The translations under genes and the position numbers were made by a program. From NCBI GenBank assembly GCA_011389815.1, contig JAABTP010000004.1:1-64000 (forward strand): a DNA stretch of 64,000 nucleotides, given 5' to 3'. The notes under the pieces are model-generated. The model ran no database searches, had not been told where the DNA came from, and worked only from the letters and a program-made list of their open reading frames with translations. Origin of the DNA: Desulfobulbaceae bacterium (lineage in GTDB: Bacteria; Desulfobacterota; Desulfobulbia; Desulfobulbales; Desulfobulbaceae). Positions 18,501-27,895 of this stretch are shown piece by piece (within the stretch, counting starts at the first letter, position 1; every line of letters starts with the position of its first letter).

Positions 18501-18842
18501 ATGGTTAAGAATATTATTTATATTGTTATTGTTGCGGTGATTGGAGTGCCATCCTGGCAGATTGGCACCGTGATGCTGGAAAAAAAGAAAACAGGCTATA
18601 TGCTTCAGGAGCAGGCCAATAAGATTAAGAAATATGACAATCCAGAGCTTATAAAGAAAAAAGTGGAGGAGAATCTGGAGCTTATGGGGTTGCCGACCAA
18701 GTTTTCTTTGAAATCTCTTGAACGAAGGAAAATCCAACTTAATTACACCTATCATGGGGATGCCACGATTTTTGGCTATACCTATTATCAGGTAGAAGAA
18801 GAGATGGAGAAGATAACCGAAGATGGTGAGTTTGATCGGTAA
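18501..18842 (+). CDS. Small membrane-anchored hypothetical protein
   Basis: A GGGGAG site precedes the ATG. The 113-residue product has one N-terminal hydrophobic segment (about 4-20) and then a charged soluble part with a PELIKKKVEENLELMGLP helix and a FSLKSLERRKIQLNYTYHGD segment. It looks like a periplasm-facing anchored domain of the DUF4845 kind, but this is a resemblance only. A strong terminator follows at 18884, so it ends its transcript. Confidence 0.55.
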   Translation: MVKNIIYIVIVAVIGVPSWQIGTVMLEKKKTGYMLQEQANKIKKYDNPELIKKKVEENLELMGLPTKFSLKSLERRKIQLNYTYHGDATIFGYTYYQVEEEMEKITEDGEFDR

Positions 18843-18883
18843 CAGGAGAGAGTAAATTCGAGTGATATCCGCATTACGGAATC

Positions 18884-18926
18884 CAGGGCAAACAGATCAG
18901 TCCTCCCCTGTTTGCCCTGTTTTTTT
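18884..18926 (+). terminator. Rho-independent terminator
   Basis: CAGGGCAAACAG (18884-18895) pairs perfectly with CTGTTTGCCCTG (18908-18919) over 12 bp and is followed by seven Ts. It terminates the transcript of the small membrane protein and separates it from the transglutaminase-like gene. Confidence 0.85.
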
Positions 18927-19000
18927 ATCCCTCTCTTTTGGTAAATACTTCAGCCTCTCCAGCCCAGCTTTTTTAGCCAATTTTCCTTGCTTAACCCACC

Positions 19001-20473
19001 ATGCCTGTCCGAATATTGAAATTTTTTATTATCTGCTGTTGGCTCGCCCTTCTTGTTACCTTGGTGAAACGGGATTTTTTGATTAATGCTCTGAAGAGTG
19101 ATGAGCAGGAGGTCTTGATTCAAGCAAAACATCAGCAGTACTATGGTGTGCATCTTCATGATAAGCGCATAGGCTATGTCATGGAAGATATCCGCCCTGA
19201 CGGAGAAGATCGTTTGCGTGTCCGTCAGGAGGCCTCACTGCGTCTTAAGGTACTTAACTCAGTGCAACCGATTCGGATGGATCTCACAGCGACAGTGGGC
19301 AAAAGTCTCCAGCTCCGTACCTTTGAATTTCTTTTTTCTTCACCATTTTATACGACCAAGGCAGAGGGAGAAGTTCAGGGTAATACGGTTCACTTTACCT
19401 TAGATACCGGGGCCACAGTTATTCAGGATACTATCACTCTGCAAGGCCCACCTGTGTTGCCTTTGAATCAACGGGGTTATCTCTTGGGAGCAATGGATGA
19501 AAAAGGAGATAAAGTAAAGATTCCCTTTTTTGACCCTTTTTCCCTTGCTGCCCGATCTTCTGTGGTCACCTATAATGGCCAGGGAAAGAAGCTGTTGAAC
19601 GAACGAATATACCATCTGCATCATTTTACAGAATCGTATTCAGGGATGCAGGTTAATTTTTGGCTGGATGATCAGGGCAAGGTTATCCAGCAGCGCTCAC
19701 CAGCTGGTTTTGTTTTTCAGGCAGAACCTAAATTTAAAGCAATGGATATTCGGGATAGTGGCGATGAACTTTTGTCCACGGTTGCTGTGCAATATACAGG
19801 CAAGCTTTTTCAAAAAGATGCCCGGAAGGCGGTATTTCAGTTGCATTTACCAGAGGGAGCAGGGGTTGCACTTAATGGTGGGCGACAGCGTTTTGCCGAT
19901 GGTCGTCTTGTCTTGACGCAGGAAATTTTTCCTCCGCTTTCAGAAGATAAAACAGGTGAGTCTCTTGACCTGCAACAGAGCTGTGGAGGAGATGGCGCAA
20001 ATATCCGTGCCAGCCGCTATGTTCAGGCTGATGACCCGGCTATTAAGAAAAAGGCCAGAGAGATTGTTGGAGGTGTGACTGAGCCTGCACGTCAGGTCGC
20101 CCTGCTGGCAGATTGGGTGTACAAAGAAATTGAAAAACGACCGGTTATTGGTTTGCCTGATGCCCTCACAACCCTGAAGAGCGGCAAAGGGGATTGTAAT
20201 GAGCATGCCGCCCTTTTTGCAGCTTTGGCCCGGAGTCTTGATATTCCCACGGCTATTGCTGCTGGCGTTACGCTTCAAAATGATGCCTTTTATTATCATG
20301 CCTGGAATGAGGTCTGTCTGGATGGGCAATGGATCAGTCTGGATACCACCGTTAATCAGCTCCCAGCTGATTTGTATCATATCCGTTTTACCCGTGGGGA
20401 TCTGGAAGGTCAGCTTGCTATTGGGGCCTTAATCGGCAAGTTAGAGATTGAGATTTTGCCGCCTCATGAGTAA
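19001..20473 (+). CDS. Exported transglutaminase-like (Cys-His-Asp) protein
   Basis: An N-terminal hydrophobic segment (residues 7-22) acts as signal or anchor. Residues 40-320 form an all-beta region resembling domains found upstream of bacterial transglutaminase-like folds. The catalytic domain near the C-terminus has GKGDCNEHAALFAALARSL (Cys), FYYHAWNEV (His) and WISLDTTVNQ (Asp), a complete papain-like triad. Such proteins act as peptidases or cross-linking enzymes in the periplasm, and the substrate is unknown. The start lacks a strong ribosome-binding site, but the signal sequence supports it. Confidence 0.75.
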   Translation: MPVRILKFFIICCWLALLVTLVKRDFLINALKSDEQEVLIQAKHQQYYGVHLHDKRIGYVMEDIRPDGEDRLRVRQEASLRLKVLNSVQPIRMDLTATVGKSLQLRTFEFLFSSPFYTTKAEGEVQGNTVHFTLDTGATVIQDTITLQGPPVLPLNQRGYLLGAMDEKGDKVKIPFFDPFSLAARSSVVTYNGQGKKLLNERIYHLHHFTESYSGMQVNFWLDDQGKVIQQRSPAGFVFQAEPKFKAMDIRDSGDELLSTVAVQYTGKLFQKDARKAVFQLHLPEGAGVALNGGRQRFADGRLVLTQEIFPPLSEDKTGESLDLQQSCGGDGANIRASRYVQADDPAIKKKAREIVGGVTEPARQVALLADWVYKEIEKRPVIGLPDALTTLKSGKGDCNEHAALFAALARSLDIPTAIAAGVTLQNDAFYYHAWNEVCLDGQWISLDTTVNQLPADLYHIRFTRGDLEGQLAIGALIGKLEIEILPPHE

Positions 20474-20716
20474 CAGGAGCCTTTCCTATCCCTCCTCAAA
20501 AGGATGATTGCGGAGAAAAGATTGTGCCTTTGGGGGAGGATATGCGTGTCTGCCCGGCATAAAAGAAGTGGTGAACACACAGGTTCGCCACTACGACATG
20601 CGAAATAATGGGCAAGGTGTTTCTTGTTGAGTCCCTTATATTTTAAATTTTAACTGCCTGTGTTAGTCACCTGCTTGAGGTGATTTTACTGAGGGAGGTT
20701 TTTGGGTGCCTCTCGA

Positions 20717-21337
20717 CTAAAAAAGATCAAGTATTTTTCTAAGTTTATTTCTCTTTGAAATAAAAATTCTATTGCAAACTAAATTATCACTAAAGCAGAA
20801 AAAATCTCGTCGTGCAATCTCATCCTTCAAAATAAGAGGATTAGTGCTGTGAGTGGAAATGTCAGATTTTAGAGCTTTGTAGCTAGCTGTTTTCATAGCA
20901 ATAAATTCAACCCCGATGCCGCTGTCAGTCTTTCTGGTTATTACTCCAACACTACGGATAGCAGAATCTGAATAGCCATTCGCAGTTCTGATTGCTATTT
21001 TACAAATATCGCCTTTTGCTTGTTCGAATGAACCGTTAATAAAAAGACCGCTGAGGCTGATATTTTCAAGAACGCCATGATATTTTTTTTTAGAAAAATC
21101 AATATGTACTGCCCGTTGAATTGCTATCCGGGAAAATTTACGCTTATTCCCATTCCTCATCTCTCTATACGAGTTTTCAATATCTTGGAGCTCTTGATTC
21201 AACCTTTCAAGATAATAAAAATTAGTCTGATAAAGAAATGGATGACTGTCCCTATACGTATCAAGTGTTGCTTCAGTACAGCCTATCTTTACTTTTAACT
21301 CTTTAAGACGATTAAGCTTTGTTTTTGGGTCATTCAT
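20717..21337 (-). CDS. PilZ-domain protein (likely c-di-GMP receptor)
   Basis: A coiled-coil-like N-terminal part (1-62) is followed by a PilZ domain. RKFSRIAIQR approximates the RxxxR c-di-GMP motif, and ENISLSGLFI matches the second (D/N)xSxxG motif. The tail past residue about 165 is not recognised. Base composition is more AT-rich than that of the housekeeping genes. The gene stands alone, convergent with the transglutaminase-like gene. It probably links c-di-GMP to surface behaviour, but the target is not visible. Confidence 0.75.
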   Translation of the reverse strand: MNDPKTKLNRLKELKVKIGCTEATLDTYRDSHPFLYQTNFYYLERLNQELQDIENSYREMRNGNKRKFSRIAIQRAVHIDFSKKKYHGVLENISLSGLFINGSFEQAKGDICKIAIRTANGYSDSAIRSVGVITRKTDSGIGVEFIAMKTASYKALKSDISTHSTNPLILKDEIARRDFFCFSDNLVCNRIFISKRNKLRKILDLF

Positions 21338-21649
21338 GATGAACTCGTGTATAACTTGAGAGTTGTTATAATCGTGAAAAGCCCAACACGATTATGAGAT
21401 GTTATTTGAGCGTTTTTTGTGAAGATAAATTTCAGTGACAGTGCAACGAGTAATTTACCACATTCCTGATTGATTGATAACAACTATAATGAACCCATAT
21501 TTAGGACAGCTATTTAAGGTAGATTTTTTCTAAAAATGGTGATTGCGATTTTGATCACTCGGCAACGAGTTTACAAGTTATACCGGGAAGATACAGTGAC
21601 TATCATTTCGTGCATGTTTCATGATAAAAAATGAGGTGATGTATGAACA
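21338..21649. other. Intergenic region upstream of the PilZ gene
   Basis: This AT-rich stretch has no plausible gene. The motif CAACGAGTttac and nearby CAGTGAC words recall words inside the MITE-like element at 2129-2356, but the similarity is too short to call a copy. Confidence 0.35.
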
Positions 21650-21792
21650 GCCGAGAAATACTATCATGGGCTTTAGCCCTGGTAGCTTCCTGAATCCCAG
21701 CGATAAATCAATGGGCTATGAACAAATGTCCCTTCATGATTAAGAAGTCCCAGAGGGACGAACCGAACATAGCCCACCGTTTTAACGGTGGT
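21650..21792. repeat. REP/MITE-like palindromic repeat
   Basis: The stretch has several self-complementary words: GGGCTTTAGCCC (near 21668), GTCCCTTC pairing with AGGGAC (21729-21759), and CCACCGTT..AACGGTGG (21774-21791). This combination, ending in the CATAGCCCACCGTTTTAACGG motif, is typical of dispersed palindromic elements. Its right edge interrupts the reading frame of the Uma2-like fragment. Confidence 0.5.
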
Positions 21793-21795
21793 TGT

Positions 21796-21860
21796 ATTTT
21801 TCTTTCCCCGGCAAGATATTCCGACTGACTGATGTGTTGCTGCTCCTGTGCCTGCATCAT
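21796..21860 (-). pseudogene. 5' fragment of a Uma2-like (DUF820) gene, cut by a repeat
   Basis: From ATG 21860 (AAAGGAGACACA upstream) the minus strand reads MMQAQEQQHISQSEYLAGER, resembling the N-terminus of Uma2-family putative endonucleases (ISxxEYLxxE). After residue about 20 the frame runs straight into the palindromic repeat. Only the first exon-like piece survives, with its ribosome-binding site. Confidence 0.45.
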
Positions 21861-21880
21861 TGTGTCTCCTTTCTTAATGG

Positions 21881-22063
21881 TTACTGTTCCAAGACAACAC
21901 GAAAAAGCTGCACCAGGCCAGTTTGCTGCTCTCTGCTGAGAAACCACGGAGCACAACGCAGGTTTTCAAGGCTGTCTGGAAAATAACCGTCGCAATAAAT
22001 GCGAAAGACCGAATCTGCACTGAAGTGTACGCTCTGGTCTTTCAGCCACTGGCAACAGCCTCC
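21881..22063 (-). pseudogene. Gene remnant, C-terminal piece of an unrecognised protein
   Basis: A minus-strand frame ending at TAA 21881-21883 reads WLKDQSVHFSADSVFRIYCD and then continues with protein-like composition to a C-terminus RVVLEQ. It has no start codon in frame and abuts a fragment of a recD-like gene, so I read it as the 3' end of a deleted gene. I do not recognise the family. It is directly upstream of the Uma2-like fragment. Confidence 0.4.
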
Positions 22064-22113
22064 TGGTTATGGTAGGTGATCTGCGGGACAATGCCTTTGA
22101 GTTTTTCTGTGTT
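22062..22113 (-). pseudogene. Fragment of the 5' end of a recD2-like gene
   Basis: About 50 bp match the start of the recD2 gene at 27291-27338 with a handful of mismatches. The minus strand encodes EKLKGIVPQITYHNQ, against EKVRGIVQRITYHNRD in the intact gene. The fragment stops abruptly where the neighbouring remnant begins, indicating a deletion junction. Confidence 0.5.
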
Positions 22114-22438
22114 GTGTGTGTACACAGGAAAAAAGTACGTTGAAGTCCTTGCAGGATGAAAAGTTTTTTGTTTAGGTGTAACCTGATAATAAATACCCCA
22201 GACAGAAAAAAAACACAACAATTCATCAATTCCAATCTGATAGAATCAGATTTCGCCTTCAGATCGTGGTGAGATCAGATCAGGTGATTGAAGGGGGCAA
22301 ACTTGATGGTGTCGTAAAAAGATCGTTTTTTTTTCGGAATCTTATTCCGTAGTTCGCTGAATTGCTGTTAGCAATTCGCCATTTTCTGACTTTTTACTAA
22401 ATCATCAAACTCGAATTCAAATAAGAAGAGTAAGGGGA
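22114..22438. other. Intergenic region before the symporter gene
   Basis: No gene is seen. The stretch contains a T9 run near 22326 and ends with a TAAGGGG ribosome-binding site for the symporter. The promoter of the symporter and binding-protein pair should be here. Confidence 0.4.
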
Positions 22439-23704
22439 ATGAGTATTAAAAAATTACTGCTTGATCCCAAAACAGTTCTTATCGGAGTCTGTGCAGGATT
22501 CATTATAGGGCTGTTTATGAAGCCATTGGGAGCTGCACTGTTTCCGTTCGGCAGCATTTATGTGTCGTTTCTCTCGATGTGTCTGGTGCCTATTTTAATT
22601 ACAGCTATTATTGAAGGTATTGCCGGGCTGCTTCGGGATCCAGACACACGGCTGCTGTTCAGAACAATTGCAGTCTACTATATATTCGGACTGATTCTGC
22701 CGTGCGCCGGTGGTATTTTCACTGCTCTGCTGCTTGGTCCGGGGGTGGATCTGGGAGCAGAGGCAGAAAAAAGTATCGGCGCATTGATTATTCAGGCCCC
22801 TGTAGAATCAGGACAGGAACTCGGTGTGCTCGACTTTCTTGCCACCATAATTCCTACGAATATCTTCGAAGCACTCAGCACAAACCAGGTGATGAGCATT
22901 GTTTTTGTCAGCATCTGCACAGGACTGGCTATGGGAATAATTGAAAGCAAAGGGATCGACCGGGCACTTGAGCTGGTTGAAACCATAAACGAAACTTTTA
23001 TGCAGCTCTTCCGCTGGGCTATTGTCCTTCTTGCTCCCGGTCTTTTATTTCTGGTCGCCGGAGTTGTATCCAGGATTGATCCTAATACGCTTATTGCACT
23101 TGTCAAATTTGTTGTTATGTTTTATGCAGGAGGAGCCGTACTCATGATGCTGTACCTCCTGCTCTTCTGGGCCGCTGTGCGCGGCCCTCTGATCCCTGTA
23201 TTGGCAAAATTGAGTAATCCCAATATGCTCGCACTCATGACCAACAATCCCGTGCTCGCTCTTCCCGTCACCCTGGAAACACTGGAGCAATCTTTTAAAA
23301 TTGACCGGCGTGTTCCTGATCTGATTATTCCTTTTGGCATTTTTGCAAATCAGCACGGTGCGGTATTTCTGCTTTCCTTTCTCACCGTCTTTCTATCGCA
23401 AATCTATGTTATCGACTTGGGATTACAAGAATATATTATTATCGCAATCGGTAGTATAATTGCTGGCTCTACAGCGGTTGGAGGCGGTGCAGTACTGATC
23501 CCTACAGTTGCACCGATTCTGGGTGCAATCGGGATACCGACACCTGTAGCGCTGGTTGTTCTGGCAACTACAGATAACATCATTGGTCCGGTACGAACTG
23601 TACTCACATTGCAGGCGAATATTACTCTGACCGCTCTGACGACACGCAGCAGCAAAGAGGTGTCCGAGCCAGAGTACTGTCCCGAAATAACAGAAGAAAC
23701 ATGA
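22439..23704 (+). CDS. Dicarboxylate/amino acid:cation symporter (DAACS/SDF family)
   Basis: The 421-residue membrane protein has the hydrophobic profile of the GltP/GltPh family, with two re-entrant hairpin regions. Family-like segments are FLSMCLVPILITAIIEGI, TNQVMSIVF, and GSTAVGGGAVLIPTV in the HP2 region. TM8 reads TTDNIIGPVRT, keeping Asp and Arg. The usual NMDG of TM7 is replaced by ANQHG, so substrate and cation use may differ from glutamate/Na+ transporters. It overlaps the following binding-protein gene by ATGA, so the two are translationally coupled. Confidence 0.78.
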   Translation: MSIKKLLLDPKTVLIGVCAGFIIGLFMKPLGAALFPFGSIYVSFLSMCLVPILITAIIEGIAGLLRDPDTRLLFRTIAVYYIFGLILPCAGGIFTALLLGPGVDLGAEAEKSIGALIIQAPVESGQELGVLDFLATIIPTNIFEALSTNQVMSIVFVSICTGLAMGIIESKGIDRALELVETINETFMQLFRWAIVLLAPGLLFLVAGVVSRIDPNTLIALVKFVVMFYAGGAVLMMLYLLLFWAAVRGPLIPVLAKLSNPNMLALMTNNPVLALPVTLETLEQSFKIDRRVPDLIIPFGIFANQHGAVFLLSFLTVFLSQIYVIDLGLQEYIIIAIGSIIAGSTAVGGGAVLIPTVAPILGAIGIPTPVALVVLATTDNIIGPVRTVLTLQANITLTALTTRSSKEVSEPEYCPEITEET

Positions 23705-24546
23705 AGAAAATAAATATATTGACAGCAGTATATCTCCTGCTGTTTCTGGTACACAGCTCTGTATCTTCAGGAACTGAAGGCTCCTCTTTTTCTGATATTC
23801 AACGAATACTGGATAACGACAGATTGCTTGTGGCAATACTCGCCAAGGATGCTCCTCCTATGATCATGACAGACTCTCAGGGAGGAATGACCGGTTTTGA
23901 AGCGGATCTTGCGCGGGATATCGGGGAAAAAATAGGCGTACCGGTCGAATTCATCCGCACTGCGGAAACATACGATGAGGTAATTGATATTGTTGCTCAG
24001 AAAAAGGCGGATATCGCTGTATCCTTTCTGAGCAGTGATGTTCGCCGGGCAAAAAAAGTACTCTTCTCAAAGCCATATGTAAAACAAAACCATAAATTTT
24101 TTTTTAACAGGGAGCTGTTTGTTCAGCTCAAACGTAAATACGGAATAGAATCTGTAGAGGAGATAGCAGCGAAACCGGGTGCTGCAACAGTCACGTTTGG
24201 AGTTCTGCAAGGCAGCGTTTATCAGGCGGCACTGCAAAGAGAGTTTCCCAGGTTACAGATCCAGCTCTATCAAACTCTTCCAGAAATCATGCAGGCTGTC
24301 AGAACCGGAAAAATTCTGGCTGGTTTGCATGGTCAGCTTCAGCTGGAATTCTTTATGCGTATGCATCCTGAAACGGCAATCTATGTCGGGATTGATCCGA
24401 AAGTAAGACATCCGAGCGACATCAGTATCGCAGTACGTCCGGATGCTCCCCATCTGCTGCAATGGATCAATATTTACCTGACCAACCAGATAGGTACACT
24501 TGATGTCATGTCAGTCGTGAAAAAATATCAGCAAATTTTACCTTAA
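23701..24546 (+). CDS. Periplasmic solute-binding protein, family 3
   Basis: A signal peptide (residues 1-24) is followed by the SBP_bac_3 fold. It shows LLVAILAKDAPPMIM, MTGFEADLARDIGEKIGVPVEFI, and KKADIAVSFLSSDVRRAKKVLFSKPY, close to the family's DAIIxxxSITxxR pattern. Family 3 proteins usually serve ABC importers of polar amino acids. Here the partner gene is an SDF symporter with overlapping start/stop, and no ABC genes are near. It may feed or regulate the symporter; this is inference from the overlap. Confidence 0.78.
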   Translation: MKKINILTAVYLLLFLVHSSVSSGTEGSSFSDIQRILDNDRLLVAILAKDAPPMIMTDSQGGMTGFEADLARDIGEKIGVPVEFIRTAETYDEVIDIVAQKKADIAVSFLSSDVRRAKKVLFSKPYVKQNHKFFFNRELFVQLKRKYGIESVEEIAAKPGAATVTFGVLQGSVYQAALQREFPRLQIQLYQTLPEIMQAVRTGKILAGLHGQLQLEFFMRMHPETAIYVGIDPKVRHPSDISIAVRPDAPHLLQWINIYLTNQIGTLDVMSVVKKYQQILP

Positions 24547-24859
24547 CGCTACTAAGATTGTTCGTTTTCTGTATGCATTCATACAGTTAAGTGGATCGTA
24601 CGTAATTTCTCAATAATTGGTAATATTGAACGATTTCAAGAGGTTGCATGTCATGTTTTACGGGCGGTTTTATACGATGCCATTAGACGTGAATGCTCAA
24701 TTATTTGATATATCAACTTTGCTTTTTGGCTCGAATTTTGCTAAAAGTGAGTTTTGTCGCTAGTGTAACATCCTGATTTTATTTGCTACCACCACTTATT
24801 GAGAAGTTACTTATTAACACAGCAACCACCCGAAAGAAATTATTTTCTGCACCCGGAGT
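24547..24859. other. Convergent intergenic region
   Basis: This 313-bp AT-rich stretch lies between the binding-protein gene and recD2, which converge on it. I see no gene, no clean terminator and no long repeat. A 28-codon ORF at about 24677 has no supporting signal. Confidence 0.4.
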
Positions 24860-27364
24860 TTAGAAATTTTCTCTCAGCAACTCCCTCAACGCCGTCTGCC
24901 GCAACCCCGTATCCTGATTATGCACAGCCATAGCCAGGGCCTTTCTCGTCCCGACAAACACGGCCAGTTTCCGCGCCCTGGTCAGGCCAGTATAGACCAG
25001 GTTACGGAAGAGCATCCGAAAATGCTGGGTCAGGACAGGTATAATCACGACCTCGAACTCCGATCCCTGGGATTTATGAATGGTAATAGCGTAGGCCAGC
25101 TCCAGTTCAGTGATCTGCTCGCGTTGGTACTCCACCTCCCGCTGATCCGGGTGAAAGCAGACCCGCAGGGTCATGGCCTCATTATTGACTGCAATAATCC
25201 TGCCGATGTCGCCGTTAAATACCCCCAGATCATAATTATTGCGTCGGTGAATCACCCGATCCCCGACCCGAAAGACCCGTTCCCCCACCAAAATCTCCGC
25301 CTTGCCCTGCCCACCCGGATTGACCGCCTGCTGAAGCGTATTATTGAGCGCAGCTGTGCCCAGGCTGCCCCGGATCATAGGGGACAAGACCTGAATTTCG
25401 CAGTCAGGGCCGCAGTATTTGGGGATCCACTCGGTGTAGAGCCGCTGCACCACATCCACCGCTGTCATGCCGTAGTAGAGGGATGACCAGGGATGCACCT
25501 TCTTGGCCACCACAGCCAGTTCTCCGGCCGGGCCTTCTGCTGTGGTCAGGGCCTGAAGATTTACATGCTGAAACTGTTCAGGGATCTCAAAACCCTGGTA
25601 CGAGTTGTTCGGCCTTATTGTATCAACGGTATCAACAGGATCAGCGGCAAAGGGATCATCTTTGCCTGCTGCTTCCCGAGCCTCAATGGTTTGCAGATGC
25701 TGCCTGGTGCGAGCAATAAAGCTCAACTGAGCCTTGGTGGCCTCGTCTGAATCAATAAAAAAGCAATCTGCTTCCTGCCAGATCTCCGGTTGTTTAAAAG
25801 GCGAGGCAATCCGTGGGGATGTCCCTTGGTTGATCTGATGGGCATAGGTGATAATCCTGGATTCCCTGGCCTGGCGGAAGATGGTCTTCAGGGTGTGGGT
25901 GGGGATAACCCCGGAGGCGATCATATCCCGCAGCACGTTGCCCGCCCCTACTGAGGGCAGCTGATCCGCATCGCCGATAAAGAGGATGGCGGTCTCGTCA
26001 GCCACGGCCCGGAGCAGGGAGGCCGTCAGGCTGATATCCAGCATGGAACATTCGTCCAGAATGAGCACATCGGTCTGGAGGGGATTCTCTTCATTGCGCT
26101 TAAAGCCGGTGCCCTGAAATTCCAGGAGACGGTGGATGGTCTTGGCCTCTATGCCAATGACCTCGCCCATACGCTGGGCTGCTCTACCAGTCGGCGCGGC
26201 CAGCAACACGGAACGGCCCATAGCCCGGAGCAGGGCCACCAGCACCTTGGTGGTGGTGGTCTTGCCGCAGCCCGGCCCGCCAGTGAGGATGGCGCATTGA
26301 TATCCGGCAATGGAGCGAACCGCAGCAGCCTGTTCAGCAGAGAGTAAAACCCCGGTTTGTTCAGCGTAGCGTTCCAGCCAGGAGGTAATCCGGGCCGAAT
26401 CATGTTCCAGCGGGTGTGTCAGCCTGCGCAGGCGTTTGGCAACGTAGTCTTCATCGTAATACAGGCTTTTGGAATAATAGCAACGTTCCGGCTCCTGCAT
26501 CGCGTCAGGGTTGGGATAGGGAATCAGGAGGCGGACTCGCAGGGCGTCATCCTGTTCCATCTCGTGGAGAAACAAGGCGATCTGATCAGTCAGGTTCATC
26601 TCCAGCAGCTTATTGACCTGCTTGCCAATCTGCTCCTGGGTGAGATAGCAATGCCCCTGTTCCCGACTGGCGGACAGGACATGACGAATGGCCGCTGTGA
26701 TGCGCAGGGGTGAGTCCGGGGCAAAGCCGATGGACAGGGCCACCTTGTCAGCAGAGAAGAAGCCGATCCCGTAAAAGTCCGCTGCCAGCCGGTAGGGATT
26801 TTCCGAGACCAAGGCGATGGAGTTGTCGCCGTATTGCTTATAGATGCGCACGGCAAACAGGGTGGAGATGCCGTGGGATTGGAGAAAAAGCATCACATCA
26901 CGAACGGCCCGGTGCTCCTGCCAGGCCGCGCTGATAGAGGTGAGCTTCTTTTCGGCAATGCCGGGAACCTCGGTGAGGCGTTGGATTCGTTCTTCAAAGA
27001 CCTCCAGGGTGTCTTTGCCAAAATGACGGACAATCTTCTGCGCTGTCTTGGGGCCGACCCCTTTGATCAGGCCGGAACCGAGATACTTCTCCAAGGCCCC
27101 GGCAGAGGCCGGTTTCAGCTCTGTGGCTTCGTTGGCCTTGAACTGACGACCGAACTTGGGATGGACAGTCCAGGAACCGGAGAACTCCATAGTGGCCCCG
27201 GCAAAGACCTGCATCTGATGCACGGTGACTGTGACGGTCTCGCCGTGGGCATCAAAGGGGTTGACCCGCAACACCGACCAGCCGTTATCCCGGTTATGGT
27301 AGGTGATCCGCTGGACAATGCCTCGGACTTTTTCGGCTATATGGGCGGGCAGGGAAGGGCGCAT
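24860..27364 (-). CDS. recD2: RecD2-type ATP-dependent DNA helicase
   Basis: RecD2 is a 5'-3' SF1B helicase found without RecBC. The 834-residue protein has an N-terminal OB-like domain, tandem helix-hairpin-helix motifs (GLIKGVGPKTAQKIV, LTEVPGIAEKK) and the pin region. The helicase motifs follow: Walker A LTGGPGCGKTTTTK, LILDECSMLD, FIGDADQLPSVGAG, and TIHKSQGSEF near the C-terminus. Between motifs III and IV there is an insertion of about 100 residues (about 525-625) longer than in typical RecD2. A fragment of its 5' end is present at 22062-22113. Confidence 0.88.
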   Translation of the reverse strand: MRPSLPAHIAEKVRGIVQRITYHNRDNGWSVLRVNPFDAHGETVTVTVHQMQVFAGATMEFSGSWTVHPKFGRQFKANEATELKPASAGALEKYLGSGLIKGVGPKTAQKIVRHFGKDTLEVFEERIQRLTEVPGIAEKKLTSISAAWQEHRAVRDVMLFLQSHGISTLFAVRIYKQYGDNSIALVSENPYRLAADFYGIGFFSADKVALSIGFAPDSPLRITAAIRHVLSASREQGHCYLTQEQIGKQVNKLLEMNLTDQIALFLHEMEQDDALRVRLLIPYPNPDAMQEPERCYYSKSLYYDEDYVAKRLRRLTHPLEHDSARITSWLERYAEQTGVLLSAEQAAAVRSIAGYQCAILTGGPGCGKTTTTKVLVALLRAMGRSVLLAAPTGRAAQRMGEVIGIEAKTIHRLLEFQGTGFKRNEENPLQTDVLILDECSMLDISLTASLLRAVADETAILFIGDADQLPSVGAGNVLRDMIASGVIPTHTLKTIFRQARESRIITYAHQINQGTSPRIASPFKQPEIWQEADCFFIDSDEATKAQLSFIARTRQHLQTIEAREAAGKDDPFAADPVDTVDTIRPNNSYQGFEIPEQFQHVNLQALTTAEGPAGELAVVAKKVHPWSSLYYGMTAVDVVQRLYTEWIPKYCGPDCEIQVLSPMIRGSLGTAALNNTLQQAVNPGGQGKAEILVGERVFRVGDRVIHRRNNYDLGVFNGDIGRIIAVNNEAMTLRVCFHPDQREVEYQREQITELELAYAITIHKSQGSEFEVVIIPVLTQHFRMLFRNLVYTGLTRARKLAVFVGTRKALAMAVHNQDTGLRQTALRELLRENF

Positions 27365-27895
27365 CAGTTATCTCGGGCTGTACAGAAGGTCTGTCGGGTT
27401 GCTCTTTCTTGTTTCTATTTTTTCGAGCACACGGTTTGCTTATCATAAATAAATCAATTAATTGAGTCAATGATATTTTTTGTGTGCAGATGAGGAATGA
27501 TAACCGTTCATCTTTTTTAAACTTCAGTTATTGTCATTGCAATAAATCGATTTCAAACTTCCTTTTGACTTATTTTGTAAAACAAAAAAAGCAGGATTGT
27601 TTCCATCTTTTTCCCAAAAAAGACATAAAAGGTAATTATTTTTAATAAAATTATTTACTATGTAATATTAAATTTTTTATGAAATATAGACAATACTACA
27701 GGATGTCTACAGTATATATTGCATTAGGATTACTACTATCGTTTAAGCGCAATATGAATGGCAATGTAATATTACAGATTGACAATAAAAATAATATGAT
27801 TAGTTTTTATCGGCAAGATGTTAATTCTAAAATGGCAGGCAATAATGCCTGTCGCTTATTCATTTAGAATTACAACCATCAGGACAAGGATTGTT
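27365..27895. other. AT-rich intergenic region before the ice-binding-like genes
   Basis: This stretch of 531 bp is strongly AT-rich and holds the divergent promoters of recD2 and the first DUF3494 gene. A 62-codon ORF (27679-27867) lacks a ribosome-binding site and coding character. GGCAGGCA-ATA-ATGCCTGTC (about 27834-27853) forms a hairpin 40 bp before the start codon and could be a 5'-UTR element. No known riboswitch pattern was recognised. Confidence 0.4.

Noticed and set aside
27679-27867. 62-codon ORF in the AT-rich gap
   Set aside because: No ribosome-binding site, and the composition is that of the surrounding non-coding DNA.
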